Program-made: the position numbers and the translations under genes
Shown: piece by piece, positions 1 to 7,974 of the stretch
How positions within the stretch are numbered: the first letter of the stretch is position 1
Layout: each line of letters starts with the position of its first letter
NCBI RefSeq assembly: GCF_017939615.1
Contig: NZ_JAGKSR010000001.1
Span: 310,001 to 374,000, forward strand
DNA: 64,000 nt
Direction of reading: 5' to 3'
Source: Microbacterium sp. BLY
GTDB taxonomy: Bacteria > Actinomycetota > Actinomycetes > Actinomycetales > Microbacteriaceae
Notes under the pieces: generated by a model
What the model was told of the DNA's origin: nothing
The model's database searches: none
The model's input: the letters and a program-made list of their open reading frames with translations, nothing else

Positions 1-89
1 ACGGCGCCGAAGGCGGAACCGATCTGCTCGAGCTGGTCCTTGACGGGGCCGGTGGCGGTCTCGCGGTCGACGAGAGGGACGTTGGGCAT
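1..89 (-). CDS. Carboxymuconolactone decarboxylase/AhpD-like protein, N-terminal fragment
   Basis: Only the first 29 codons lie in the window; the gene runs off the left edge. The visible start reads MPNVPLVDRETATGPVKDQL, which resembles the N-terminus of carboxymuconolactone decarboxylase (AhpD-like, peroxidase-related) proteins. These are small helical proteins with a CxxC redox centre, but that centre would be outside the window. A GGAG-type ribosome site precedes the ATG. It is divergent from the AraC regulator starting at 183, which may control it. Family assignment rests on the N-terminus only. Confidence 0.5.
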   Translation of the reverse strand, partial: MPNVPLVDRETATGPVKDQLEQIGSAFGA

Positions 90-182
90 GAGTGCTCCTT
101 CGATATCGGACGGGCCGGGTTCGGCTTCCCCTCCAGTCTTGCGGGGCGGCACGTACGATACGCATCATTTGGTCTTGCATTC

Positions 183-1061
183 ATGACAGATCGTCCAGAG
201 AATGGAGGAGTGCCGCCTCTCGACCGCCTCACGCCCCTGCTCGATCGCTTCCGCGTGCGCAGCCGCCTCTTCCACACCGGTCCGCTCTGCGGGACCACGG
301 TCTTCGCGGCGAGCGCCGGCCACGGGTTCCTGCACGTGCTGCGTCGCGGCGAGATGGAGGTCACGCATCAGCGCGCCGACGGCCGCGTCGAGCGGGAGAC
401 GATCACCCGACCGAGCCTGCTGTTCTTCCCTCGCCCGCTCGACCACACCTTCCTCAACGCCCCCACCGAGGAGTCCGACTTCGCGTGCGCGACGATCGAC
501 TTCGACGGCGGCGCGACGCATCCCCTCGTTCGCACGCTCCCGCCGGTGGTCGTCCTTCCGCTCGACGAGGTCTCCACGCTGGCCCCCGCCCTCGATCTGC
601 TCTTCGCCGAGGTCGACAACGTCCGCTGCGGGCGCCCCCTGCTCGCGGACCGCATGTTCGAGGTGGTGCTCATCCAGCTCCTGCGCTGGATGCTCGACCA
701 CTCGGCAGAGCTCACGCTGCCGCCCGGCCTGCTCCCCGGCCTGGCCGACGAGCGCCTCGCGCCCGCTCTCGTCGCGATGCACGAGGCGCCAGGCGACCCG
801 TGGACCCTCGACACCCTCGCCCGGACCGCCGCGATGTCACGCAGCGCCTTCGCGGCGCGCTTCAAAGAGGTCGTAGGGCGCGCACCGGGCGACTACCTCA
901 CGGAGTGGCGGCTCACGATCGCCCAAGAGCAGCTGCGCGCGGGCCTGTCGGTGAGCGCCGTCGCCACCGACCTCGGCTACGCGAGCGCCTCCGCGTTCTC
1001 CCGCGCCTTCGCCCAGCGCCTCGGCCACTCGCCGCGCGCCTGGCTCGGCCTCGCGGCCTGA
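183..1061 (+). CDS. AraC family transcriptional regulator
   Basis: A 292-residue one-component regulator. Residues about 15-190 look like the cupin-type AraC-binding domain common in actinobacterial members (FHTGPLCG, HGFLHVLRRGEM). The last 95 residues hold the two helix-turn-helix motifs: first around the RTAAMSRSAFAARFKEVVG segment, second around DLGYASASAFSRAF, followed by the usual GHSPRAW end. It is divergent from the carboxymuconolactone decarboxylase-like gene 94 bp away, the typical arrangement of an activator with its target. No clear ribosome site precedes the ATG. The stop lies 3 bp from the convergent DegT aminotransferase stop. Ligand unknown. Confidence 0.88.
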   Translation: MTDRPENGGVPPLDRLTPLLDRFRVRSRLFHTGPLCGTTVFAASAGHGFLHVLRRGEMEVTHQRADGRVERETITRPSLLFFPRPLDHTFLNAPTEESDFACATIDFDGGATHPLVRTLPPVVVLPLDEVSTLAPALDLLFAEVDNVRCGRPLLADRMFEVVLIQLLRWMLDHSAELTLPPGLLPGLADERLAPALVAMHEAPGDPWTLDTLARTAAMSRSAFAARFKEVVGRAPGDYLTEWRLTIAQEQLRAGLSVSAVATDLGYASASAFSRAFAQRLGHSPRAWLGLAA

Positions 1062-1063
1062 GC

Positions 1064-2176
1064 TCAGCCGCCGGCCGCCATCACGGCCGCGACACCGGTC
1101 ACGATCCGTTCGAGGTGGTCCGCGCTCAGCGACGGGTGGACCGGGAGGGACAGCACCTCCTGCGCCGCGCGCTCGGTCTCGGGCAGGTCGCCGGCCGGAG
1201 CGAAGGGCGCGAGCGCCGGCAGCCGATGGTTCGGGATCGGGTAGTAGACACCCGACCCCACGCCGTGCTCGTCGCGCAGGGCCTCCCGCACCCGGTCGCG
1301 CTCGCCACCCGCGATGCGCACGGTGTACTGGTGGTATACGTGCACGGCCCCCGCGGCGACCGCGGGTACCGTGAGGCCGTCGATGCCGGCGAGCCCCGCA
1401 TCGAGGAACGCCGCGTTCTCCTGCCGCTGCCGGGTCCACGCGGCGACGCGGCGGAGCTGCACCCGGCCGACGGCGGCGTGCACCTCGCTCATCCGGTTGT
1501 TGTAGCCGACGACCTCGTTCGCGTAGGGGGTCTCCATGCCCTGATTGCGCAGCAGGCGGACGCGGCGTGCGACGCGCTCATCGGCGCACGACACCATGCC
1601 GCCCTCGATCGCCGTCATGTTCTTCGTCGGATACAGGCTGAACATGCCGAAGACGCCGATGGTCCCCACCGGCCGCCCCTGCCACGCGGCGCCGTGGGCC
1701 TGGGCGGCGTCTTCGTAGATGTCGAGGCCGTGTTCCCCGGCGACCTCCTCGATGCCGTCCACGAGGAAGGGATGCCCGTAGAGGTGCACCGGCATGATGC
1801 CTCTCGTGCGGGCGGTGACGGCGTCGCGCACCCGCTCCGGGTCCAGCGTGAAGTGCGTCGGCTCGATGTCGACGAACACCGGGGTCGCGCCGGCCAGCAC
1901 CACCGAGTTCGCGACCGCGGCGAAGGTGAACGACGGCACGATCACCTCGTCGCCCTGACCGACGCCGGCGGCGAGCAGCCCCAGCAGCTGGCCGCTCGTC
2001 CCGGAGTTCACGGCGACCGTCGGACGCCCCTCCACGAACTGCGCCGCGAACTCGTCTTCGAACGCCGCCACCTCGGGCCCTTGCGCGAGCATGCCGCTAC
2101 GAAGGACCCGTTCGACGGCGGCCACCTCCTCGTCGCCGATGAGAGGTGCGGCGGCCGGGATGACGTCCGTGTGCAT
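1064..2176 (-). CDS. DegT/DnrJ/EryC1/StrS family aminotransferase
   Basis: A 370-residue PLP-dependent sugar aminotransferase-type protein. The PLP lysine is in SLYPTKNMTAIEGG, preceded by the family signature DAAQAHGA. This family transaminates nucleotide-linked keto-sugars for surface polysaccharide or antibiotic sugars. The start MHTDVIPAA at 2176 was chosen because the frame continues upstream through the tRNA-Cys gene without homology; GAAGGG lies about 10 nt upstream. No polysaccharide genes are nearby, so the substrate cannot be inferred. The gene directly follows the tRNA and converges with the AraC gene. Confidence 0.9.
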   Translation of the reverse strand: MHTDVIPAAAPLIGDEEVAAVERVLRSGMLAQGPEVAAFEDEFAAQFVEGRPTVAVNSGTSGQLLGLLAAGVGQGDEVIVPSFTFAAVANSVVLAGATPVFVDIEPTHFTLDPERVRDAVTARTRGIMPVHLYGHPFLVDGIEEVAGEHGLDIYEDAAQAHGAAWQGRPVGTIGVFGMFSLYPTKNMTAIEGGMVSCADERVARRVRLLRNQGMETPYANEVVGYNNRMSEVHAAVGRVQLRRVAAWTRQRQENAAFLDAGLAGIDGLTVPAVAAGAVHVYHQYTVRIAGGERDRVREALRDEHGVGSGVYYPIPNHRLPALAPFAPAGDLPETERAAQEVLSLPVHPSLSADHLERIVTGVAAVMAAGG

Positions 2177-2222
2177 GGAGGGAAGCCCTTCGTCGGGTAC
2201 GGCTCGGGGCGAGCCGGGTCGG

Positions 2223-2293
2223 AGGTGGAGGCAGGAATCGAACCTGCGTGCGCGGTCTTGCGGACCGCGACCTGGCCACTCGGTCACTCCACC
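2223..2293 (-). tRNA. tRNA-Cys (GCA), with unusual C33
   Basis: On the minus strand a 71-nt cloverleaf can be drawn: 7-bp acceptor GGTGGAG/CTCCACC, short D arm, 5-bp anticodon stem GCGGT/ACCGC with loop CCGCAAG, 4-nt variable loop and T arm GCAGG-TTCGATT-CCTGC. The anticodon is GCA (Cys) and the discriminator is U73, as expected for tRNA-Cys. Position 33, nearly always U, reads C here. CCA is not encoded. It lies between the aminotransferase stop at 2307 and the DegT start. Confidence 0.88.
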
Positions 2294-2306
2294 GGGTCGG
2301 GGATCG

Positions 2307-3554
2307 TCAGCGGCCCGGCGGGGAGTATCCCTGCAGGAACCTGCCGAAGCGCTGCACCGCGTCGACGAGGACGTCGGTCTCGGGCAGGAAGGCGATGCGG
2401 ATGTGGTCGGTGTCGCGACCGTTGAACGCGCGACCGTGCACGAGCAGGATGCGCTCGGCGTCGAGGAGGTCGAGCACCAGGCGCTCGTCGTCGCGGATGC
2501 CGTGCACGGCGGGGTCGAGGCGCGGGAACAGGTAGAGCCCGCCGCCCGCCTCCTGGACGTCGACGCCGGGGATGGCGCGGAGCGCCGCGGTCGCCGCATC
2601 GCGCTGCCGGGTCAGTCGTCCGTCCGGGGCGACGAGCGCGTCGAGCGACGTGTCGTGGCGGAGCGCCGCGGTGATCGCGTGCTGCGCCGGCACGGACGCG
2701 CACATGCGCATCGAGGCGAGCAGCCGCACGCCGGAGAGGAAGGGGTCGTCCGGGGTGAAGCCGGTGGTGAGAGCCCAGGCGGCGCGGTATCCCGCGACCC
2801 GATGCGTCTTGGAGAGCCCGGCGAAGGTGACGCAGGGGACGTCCGGGGCGATCTGCGCCGTGGAGAGGTGCGTGAACCCGGGGTACACGACGCGGTCGTA
2901 GATCTCGTCGGAGAGCAGCAGCAGCCCGTGGCGGCGGGCGAGGTCGGCGATCCCCGTGAGCGTCTCGCGGTCGTACACCGCCCCCGTCGGATTGTTCGGG
3001 GTGATGACGACGATGGCCACCGTGCGCGGACCGATCGCTGCGGCCATCGCCTCGAGGTCAGGCAGCCAGCCTGCCTCCTCGACGCAGGGGTAGTGCACCG
3101 CGGTTCCTCCGGCGAGCACCGTCGATGCGGTCCACAGCGGATAGTCGGGGCTGGGGATGAGCACCTCGTCCCCGGGTTCCAGGAGCGCCTGCAGGGTGAG
3201 GCCCACGAGCTCGGACACGCCGTTGCCGACCGTCACGTCCTCGATCCCGATCGTCGGGAACCCCGGACGACCGGCGTAGTGCGCGCGGATGGCCTCCCGC
3301 GTCTCCGGCAGACCGGGCGACTCGGAGTAGCCGTGCGCGTGCGGGAGGGCCGCCCGCAGCGCATCGACGATCACCGGGGGCGCCTCGAACCCGAAGGGCG
3401 CCGGGTTGCCGATGTTGAGGCGGAGGATGCTCTCTCCGCGCGACTCGAGCTCGGCGGCCCGATCCGCGACGGGACCGCGCAGGTCGTAGAGCACACCGTC
3501 CAGCCGCGACGAGCGTCCGACCCGGAAGGGCGCGCGGTTGTCGTGGTCGATCAT
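2307..3554 (-). CDS. Pyridoxal phosphate-dependent class I/II aminotransferase, AlaA/AlaT-like
   Basis: A 415-residue fold-type I aminotransferase. The PLP lysine is in TFAGLSKTHRVAGYR, and NIGNPAPFGFEAPP near residue 48 plus NNPTGAVY and SDEIYDRV complete the class I pattern. The GLSKT-RVAG-R signature and overall length are those of AlaA/AlaT glutamate-pyruvate aminotransferases, which make alanine. Its ATG overlaps the stop of the upstream MocR regulator gene by 4 nt (ATGA), so the two are translationally coupled and the aminotransferase may be the target, or share the substrate, of that regulator. Substrate is inferred from motif likeness only. Confidence 0.9.
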   Translation of the reverse strand: MIDHDNRAPFRVGRSSRLDGVLYDLRGPVADRAAELESRGESILRLNIGNPAPFGFEAPPVIVDALRAALPHAHGYSESPGLPETREAIRAHYAGRPGFPTIGIEDVTVGNGVSELVGLTLQALLEPGDEVLIPSPDYPLWTASTVLAGGTAVHYPCVEEAGWLPDLEAMAAAIGPRTVAIVVITPNNPTGAVYDRETLTGIADLARRHGLLLLSDEIYDRVVYPGFTHLSTAQIAPDVPCVTFAGLSKTHRVAGYRAAWALTTGFTPDDPFLSGVRLLASMRMCASVPAQHAITAALRHDTSLDALVAPDGRLTRQRDAATAALRAIPGVDVQEAGGGLYLFPRLDPAVHGIRDDERLVLDLLDAERILLVHGRAFNGRDTDHIRIAFLPETDVLVDAVQRFGRFLQGYSPPGR

Positions 3555-4903
3555 TCCTCCTCCTCGACGGCCGTACCGGCGGAGGCGGCGACGTCGTCCG
3601 CGAGTCGGCGCAGCGCGGCGTCGTCGAGGTCGTGCACCGTGAGCCGCAGGTGGCGGCCACCGGCCGACCCGGGTTCGAGCGCGAACTCGGAGCCCGGGCG
3701 CACGAGCCAGCCTCGCTCCGCGAGCCGCGCGGAGACGGCGGGCGCCTCGTCGCGGACGTCCACCCACACATTCAGGCCGCTCTCCGCGCGGACGTCCAGC
3801 CCGCGCGCGGAGAGCAGGGCGGCGAACGACCGGCTGCGCATCGCGTAGTGCGCCCCGGCCTCCGCGATGAGCCCGTGGACCTCCTGGTCCCGCAGCAGGA
3901 TCGCGGCGAGCTGCTGCATCACGTGGCTCACCCACATGGTGCCAGGGCTGAGGCGCAGGGCGAGTCGCTCGGCCGTCACGGGATCGGACGCGGTCACGGC
4001 CAGGCGCATGTCCGGACCGAGGAACTTCGATACCGAGCGCACCAGCGCCCACCGCTCGTGCGCGGGTCCGATGATGCTGGCGTACGGGGTCGGGGCGAGC
4101 AGCGAGAAGTGGTCGTCCTCGATCACCAGGACGTGCGGATGCGGCGCGAGGATCTCCCGCAGCGCCGCCGCGCGGGCGGGCGTGATACTGGCGCCGGTGG
4201 GGTTGTGCGCCCGGGGCGTGCAGACGATCGCCCGCACCCCGGCGTCCAGCGCGTCGCGCACGCCGTCGGGCGTCATCCCCTCGTCGTCGACGGGAATGGC
4301 GACGGGCGCGTAGCCCGCCAGACGCGCGGTCTGGATGCTGGAGAGGAAGCAGGGGTCTTCGAGTCCGACGCGATCGCCGTGCACGAGGGTCTGCGCGAGC
4401 AGACGCTCCACCGCATCGACGGCCCCCGCCGTGACGGACAGCCGGAACGGCCGCGCCTGGTCCTCGGAGATCCACCGGGTGGCCCACTCCGCGAGCCCGG
4501 GGTCGATCACGGACTCGCCGTACAGCACCGGGGCGGGCTGCACCGCCGCGAGCGCGGCGGAGAGGTCGGGAAGGAGCGCGGCCTGCGGGTTGCCGCTGCC
4601 GACGTCGCGCAGCGCCGTACCGGGCGTGAAGCCCTCGTCGGGGGTCGCTGCCGGGCCGAGCACCGTCGTCCCGGTGCGCCCGCCCGTGGTCGCGATGCGG
4701 GCGGTGACGAGTGCGCGGTACGCGGCGAGCACCGTGTTGCGGTTGACGCCGAGCCGTTCGGCGAGGGTGCGGACGGGCGGCAGCCGGTCTCCCGCCACGA
4801 GCGTGCCGCGTTCGACGAGGTCGCGCACGCTCTCCGAGATCTCCGCGGCGGTGATCCCGCTGATCGCGTCCGTCTCGCCGCCCGTGTCCTCTGCGCTGCC
4901 CAT
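3551..4903 (-). CDS. MocR/GntR-type regulator with aminotransferase domain
   Basis: A 450-residue regulator. Residues 10-80 form a GntR winged helix (GDRLPPVRTLAERLGVNRNT), and the rest is a fold-type I aminotransferase domain whose PLP lysine is in VRSVSKFLGPDMRL. Proteins of this MocR type usually sense PLP or amino-acid derivatives and control PLP synthesis or amino-acid metabolism. A perfect 12-bp inverted repeat and a promoter lie directly upstream (see 4910-4947), and the -10 hexamer sits 6 nt from the ATG, so the mRNA is probably leaderless. It is coupled to the downstream AlaA-like aminotransferase. No pdxST genes are in the window. Confidence 0.92.
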   Translation of the reverse strand: MGSAEDTGGETDAISGITAAEISESVRDLVERGTLVAGDRLPPVRTLAERLGVNRNTVLAAYRALVTARIATTGGRTGTTVLGPAATPDEGFTPGTALRDVGSGNPQAALLPDLSAALAAVQPAPVLYGESVIDPGLAEWATRWISEDQARPFRLSVTAGAVDAVERLLAQTLVHGDRVGLEDPCFLSSIQTARLAGYAPVAIPVDDEGMTPDGVRDALDAGVRAIVCTPRAHNPTGASITPARAAALREILAPHPHVLVIEDDHFSLLAPTPYASIIGPAHERWALVRSVSKFLGPDMRLAVTASDPVTAERLALRLSPGTMWVSHVMQQLAAILLRDQEVHGLIAEAGAHYAMRSRSFAALLSARGLDVRAESGLNVWVDVRDEAPAVSARLAERGWLVRPGSEFALEPGSAGGRHLRLTVHDLDDAALRRLADDVAASAGTAVEEEE

Positions 4904-4909
4904 GCTCCG

Positions 4910-4947
4910 ACGGTAGGGGACATTTTGGCCTATGTCAAAATGTCCCC
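4910..4947 (-). promoter_or_regulatory. Promoter and palindromic operator of the MocR-aminotransferase operon
   Basis: The inverted repeat GGGGACATTTTG/CAAAATGTCCCC (4916-4927 and 4936-4947) is perfect over 12 bp with an 8-nt spacer. On the minus strand it contains -35 TTGACA (4938-4933), then a 17-nt spacer and -10 TACCGT (4915-4910). The ATG at 4903 follows after 6 nt. The arm covers the spacer and -35, as expected for autorepression by the MocR protein. Confidence 0.75.
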
Positions 4948-4954
4948 TCCGGGA

Positions 4955-5104
4955 TCAGGGGCGGTCGTCGACCTCCACGCCGTCTTCGACCTCTTCCGGC
5001 TCCAGGTCGGTGACGTCGACCTCGGGGGCGTCGCCCTCTCCGTTCGTGGCCGTCGGCGGCTCCCCGTCGAAACCAGTCGTCTCGTCCTGTCGCGGATCGC
5101 TCAT
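4955..5104 (-). CDS. Small acidic protein, 49 residues
   Basis: Begins MSDPRQDETTGFDGEPP and ends EVEDGVEVDDRP, with about a third Asp/Glu and no hydrophobic segment, so it is probably disordered and cytosolic. A strong ribosome site GAGGAGG precedes the ATG by 5 nt, which is the main reason to call it real. A second small protein with the same MSDP start and the same kind of composition lies at 12534-12698. It ends 8 bp before the MocR operator palindrome. I do not recognise a family. Confidence 0.65.
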   Translation of the reverse strand: MSDPRQDETTGFDGEPPTATNGEGDAPEVDVTDLEPEEVEDGVEVDDRP

Positions 5105-5295
5105 GCTGCCTCCTCGGTTGGTGGGACCCTCAGCATCGAGGAGGACCGGCCGGCCCGCGAGTGGCTTGACAATCCCCTCCCCCGGCCCCGCACGCAGGCG
5201 AGACCCAGGGAGGGGCGATAGCGTGCAGGGGCGCGCGCCCCCTCACGGACCCGCGCACTCCGACCGATCACCGCGATCCCCCGACAGAGGACACG

Positions 5296-5985
5296 ATGAC
5301 CCCCGGCACCCTGCCACTCGCCGCTTCCGCCCCCGGCTATGACGGATTCATCGGCTGGGTGCTCAGCCTGATCGAGACGCTCGGCGAGGTCGGTGTCGGT
5401 CTCGCCGTGCTCATCGAGACCTTCGTCCCGCCGATCCCCTCGGAGGCGATCCTCCCCGCGGCGGGATTCCTCGCGTACGACGGGCGCATGAACGCGTGGG
5501 GGGCATGGGCCGCGGCGACCCTCGGCGGGCTCGTCGGCGCATGGATCTGGTACGGGCTCGGCGCCGCCGTCGGCCGGGACCGCACACGGCGCATCGTCGG
5601 ACGCATCCCGCTCCTCGACCACGACGACTTCGACAAGGCGGAGGCGTTCTTCGCCCGCTGGGGCGGCGGCGCCGTGCTGTTCGGCCGCTGCGTGCCCCTG
5701 GTGCGCTCCTTCATCTCGATCCCCGCCGGCATCGAGCGCATGGCGCTGTGGAAGTTCACGCTGTACACGCTCGTCGGCTCGGCGGTCTGGAACGGCATCT
5801 GGATCGGCCTGGGCTTCGCCTTCGGCCCCGCCATCCGCCCGATCCTCGAGCAGTGGAGCGGCGTGATCTCCGATGTCGTCGTCGGCGTGCTGATCCTGCT
5901 GCTGCTCGTCTTCATCGCCCTCCGCATCCGCCGCCGCATGCGGGAGGCGGCCGCCCGACGCGCGGAGGACAACGGCCCGGCCTGA
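5296..5985 (+). CDS. DedA family membrane protein (SNARE-associated/VTT domain)
   Basis: A 229-residue polytopic protein of the DedA family, which work as lipid (undecaprenyl-phosphate or phospholipid) flippases/transporters in the cytoplasmic membrane. It shows the family features: VLIETFVPPIPSEAILP near residue 38 with its membrane-embedded acidic residue and prolines, the FGRCVPLVRSFISIPAG motif with conserved arginines, and a C-terminal hydrophobic helix followed by an Arg-rich tail. Length is typical. GAGG lies 6 nt before the ATG. It is a stand-alone gene; the following nuclease starts 37 bp later. Confidence 0.9.
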   Translation: MTPGTLPLAASAPGYDGFIGWVLSLIETLGEVGVGLAVLIETFVPPIPSEAILPAAGFLAYDGRMNAWGAWAAATLGGLVGAWIWYGLGAAVGRDRTRRIVGRIPLLDHDDFDKAEAFFARWGGGAVLFGRCVPLVRSFISIPAGIERMALWKFTLYTLVGSAVWNGIWIGLGFAFGPAIRPILEQWSGVISDVVVGVLILLLLVFIALRIRRRMREAAARRAEDNGPA

Positions 5986-6022
5986 GGCCCCCGATGTCGG
6001 CGGGACGGGGCACGATGGGGGC

Positions 6023-6808
6023 ATGACGGACGGCTACGACCCCGGTTTCCTCGGCATCCCGCTCCCGCTTCCCGTGCCGCCGATGCCGGTGCGTACGTTG
6101 CCGTCCCCACGGTTCACGGTCCTGCTCGACCCGGCGCGGCGCCTCGCCGCGGTGACCGCCGTCACGATCGACGGCGCCCGCCTGCGGGAGCTGCCCCGCA
6201 CCGGCGAATGGCGCCTCGATCCCCGGGTGACCGCCGACGAGCAGACGGGTCCGGCGGCGTACGCCCGGAACGATCTCGACCGCGGACACCTCGTCCGCCG
6301 CCGCGACCCGGGATGGGGCGAGCCCGCCGACGCCCGCGCCGCTGCGGAAGCGACCTTCACCTACCCGAACGCCGCGCCGCAGGCGGCGGTCTTCAACCAG
6401 TCGAAGGACCTCTGGCTCGGCCTCGAGGATCACGTGCTCACCTACGCCGAGGCCACCGCGCAACGCGTGTCGGTGTTCACCGCGCCCGTGCTCGCGGACA
6501 CCGATCCGCCGTATCGCGGCATCCGCATCCCGGTGCGGTACTGGAAGATCGCCGCGTGGCGCGAGGCGGACGAGCTCGCCGCCGCCGCGTTCGTCCTCGA
6601 CCAGTCCGCTCTCGTGGACGACCTGGCCGGCGCCCTCGCGATCACGTCACTCAGCGCCTTTCGCACCTTCCAGGTGCCCGTCTCCGAGGTCGCCGCCCTC
6701 ACCGGGATCGACCTCGGCCCCCTGCCCGCTGCCGATGTGCTCGCCCGACGCGGGCTCCGCGAGAGTGGATGGCGCCCGCTGCACTTGGGCGACGACATCG
6801 TCGTCTGA
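6023..6808 (+). CDS. DNA/RNA non-specific endonuclease (NUC family)
   Basis: A 261-residue protein of the Serratia nuclease/ColE7-related beta-beta-alpha metal family. The catalytic motif is NDLDRGHLVRR with general-base His89, and Asn125 in FNQSKDLW is the expected Mg ligand. No signal peptide or membrane helix is seen, so it appears cytoplasmic or exported by an unknown route; no immunity gene is adjacent. It converges with the alkene reductase gene (stop at 6826). Confidence 0.88.
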   Translation: MTDGYDPGFLGIPLPLPVPPMPVRTLPSPRFTVLLDPARRLAAVTAVTIDGARLRELPRTGEWRLDPRVTADEQTGPAAYARNDLDRGHLVRRRDPGWGEPADARAAAEATFTYPNAAPQAAVFNQSKDLWLGLEDHVLTYAEATAQRVSVFTAPVLADTDPPYRGIRIPVRYWKIAAWREADELAAAAFVLDQSALVDDLAGALAITSLSAFRTFQVPVSEVAALTGIDLGPLPAADVLARRGLRESGWRPLHLGDDIVV

Positions 6809-6825
6809 GTGCAGCGGGCCGCCCG

Positions 6826-7941
6826 TCACTCGCCGGCGCGCGCGACCTCCAGCGACGGGTAGTCGATGTAGCCCTCGGCGGTCGAGCCGTAGAACAGCTC
6901 CGGGCGCGGCTCGTTCAGCTCGGCCCCGGTCCGCCACCGCTCGACGAGGTCGGGGTTGGCGATGACGGGACGCCCGGCGGCGACCGCATCGGCCCAGTCC
7001 TCGGCCACGAGCTCCTCGGCGGCGGCGCGGGTGGTCTCGACGCCGAAGCCGGTGTTGACGATCAGCGGAGCGCCCGCAGCCCGGCGGATGGCCTGCACGA
7101 GGTCTCCGGCCGGCTCGGGGTGCAGCACGTCGACGAAGGCGAGCCCCAGCGGAGCCAAGCCCTCGGCGAGGGCCGTGTAGGTGGACAGCACATCGGCCGC
7201 GTCGTCCTCGATCACGCCCTGGATCCCGTGCGCGGGCGAGAGACGGATGCCGGTGCGGTCGGCCCCCACGGCCGCCGCGACGGCGGTCGTGACCTCGATC
7301 GCGAAGCGCGCGCGGTTCTCCGGCGAGCCGCCGTACCGGTCGTCGCGGATGTTGGACACCGGCGACAGGAACTCGTGCACGAGGTAGCCGTTGGCGCCGT
7401 GCACCTCGACGCCGTCGAAGCCCGCCGCGATCGCGTTGCGGGCAGCCTGGACGAACTGCTCGACAACCTCGGGGATTTCGTCGAGGGTGAGGGCGTGGGC
7501 GACCGGGAGGTCGGCCTTGCCGCGAGGCGTCCGTGTCTGGCCGGGGGCGGCGAGGGCGCTGGGGCCGACGACACGGGGCTCCCCCGAGATGTCCGGGTGC
7601 CCGACGCGCCCGCCGTGCATGAGCTGCATCACGATCGTGCCGCCCTCGGCGTGCACGGCGCCGGCCACGCGTCGCCAGCCGTCGATCTGCGCGGGCGTGA
7701 CGATCCCCGGCTGGCCGGGATACGACTTGCCCTCGAGGACCGGCCAGACGCCCTCCGAGATGATCAGCCCCTGCCCCGCGCGCTGGCGGTAGTACTCCTC
7801 GATGATGGCGGTCGGCACACCGTCGGCGTCCGCACGCGTACGGGTGAGCGGCGCCATCACGACGCGGTTGGACAGATGCAGCGAGCCGAAGTCGGCGGAG
7901 TCGTAGAGAGTCACAGAAGGACCAAGGACGCCGCCCGCCAC
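6826..7941 (-). CDS. Alkene reductase (old yellow enzyme family)
   Basis: An FMN-dependent NAD(P)H ene-reductase of the NemA/OYE type, a TIM barrel that reduces activated double bonds or nitro compounds. Diagnostic pieces are NRVVMAPLTRTRA near the N-terminus, the substrate/flavin motif VEVHGANGYLVHEFLSP and the C-terminal NTGFGVET and GRPVIANPDLV phosphate-binding region. The start is uncertain: GTG at 7941 (371 residues) or GTG at 7914 (362 residues); neither has a good ribosome site. The MarR gene at 7975-8466 lies directly upstream in the same direction and an 11-bp direct repeat sits between them, so this is probably an electrophile-responsive pair. Confidence 0.9.
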   Translation of the reverse strand: MAGGVLGPSVTLYDSADFGSLHLSNRVVMAPLTRTRADADGVPTAIIEEYYRQRAGQGLIISEGVWPVLEGKSYPGQPGIVTPAQIDGWRRVAGAVHAEGGTIVMQLMHGGRVGHPDISGEPRVVGPSALAAPGQTRTPRGKADLPVAHALTLDEIPEVVEQFVQAARNAIAAGFDGVEVHGANGYLVHEFLSPVSNIRDDRYGGSPENRARFAIEVTTAVAAAVGADRTGIRLSPAHGIQGVIEDDAADVLSTYTALAEGLAPLGLAFVDVLHPEPAGDLVQAIRRAAGAPLIVNTGFGVETTRAAAEELVAEDWADAVAAGRPVIANPDLVERWRTGAELNEPRPELFYGSTAEGYIDYPSLEVARAGE

Positions 7942-7942
7942 T

Positions 7943-7972
7943 GTATTCCCGTGAATCGACCGTATTCCGGTG
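7943..7972. promoter_or_regulatory. Direct repeat between marR and alkene reductase genes, probable operator
   Basis: GTATTCCCGTG (7943-7953) and GTATTCCGGTG (7962-7972) match at 10 of 11 positions and start 19 bp apart, about two helical turns. They fill the short gap between the MarR stop and the reductase start, where a promoter for the reductase would be. Binding by the upstream MarR protein is inferred from position only. Confidence 0.5.
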
Positions 7973-7974
7973 TA

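Noticed and set aside
92..2425. Very long plus-strand open frame of 777 codons across the AraC and DegT regions
   Set aside because: Low-complexity Arg/Pro/Gly composition, runs antisense to the aminotransferase and through the tRNA-Cys; a by-product of high-GC third codon positions.
5166..5171. TTGACA upstream of dedA as a promoter
   Set aside because: No -10-like hexamer at 16-18 nt; left uncalled.
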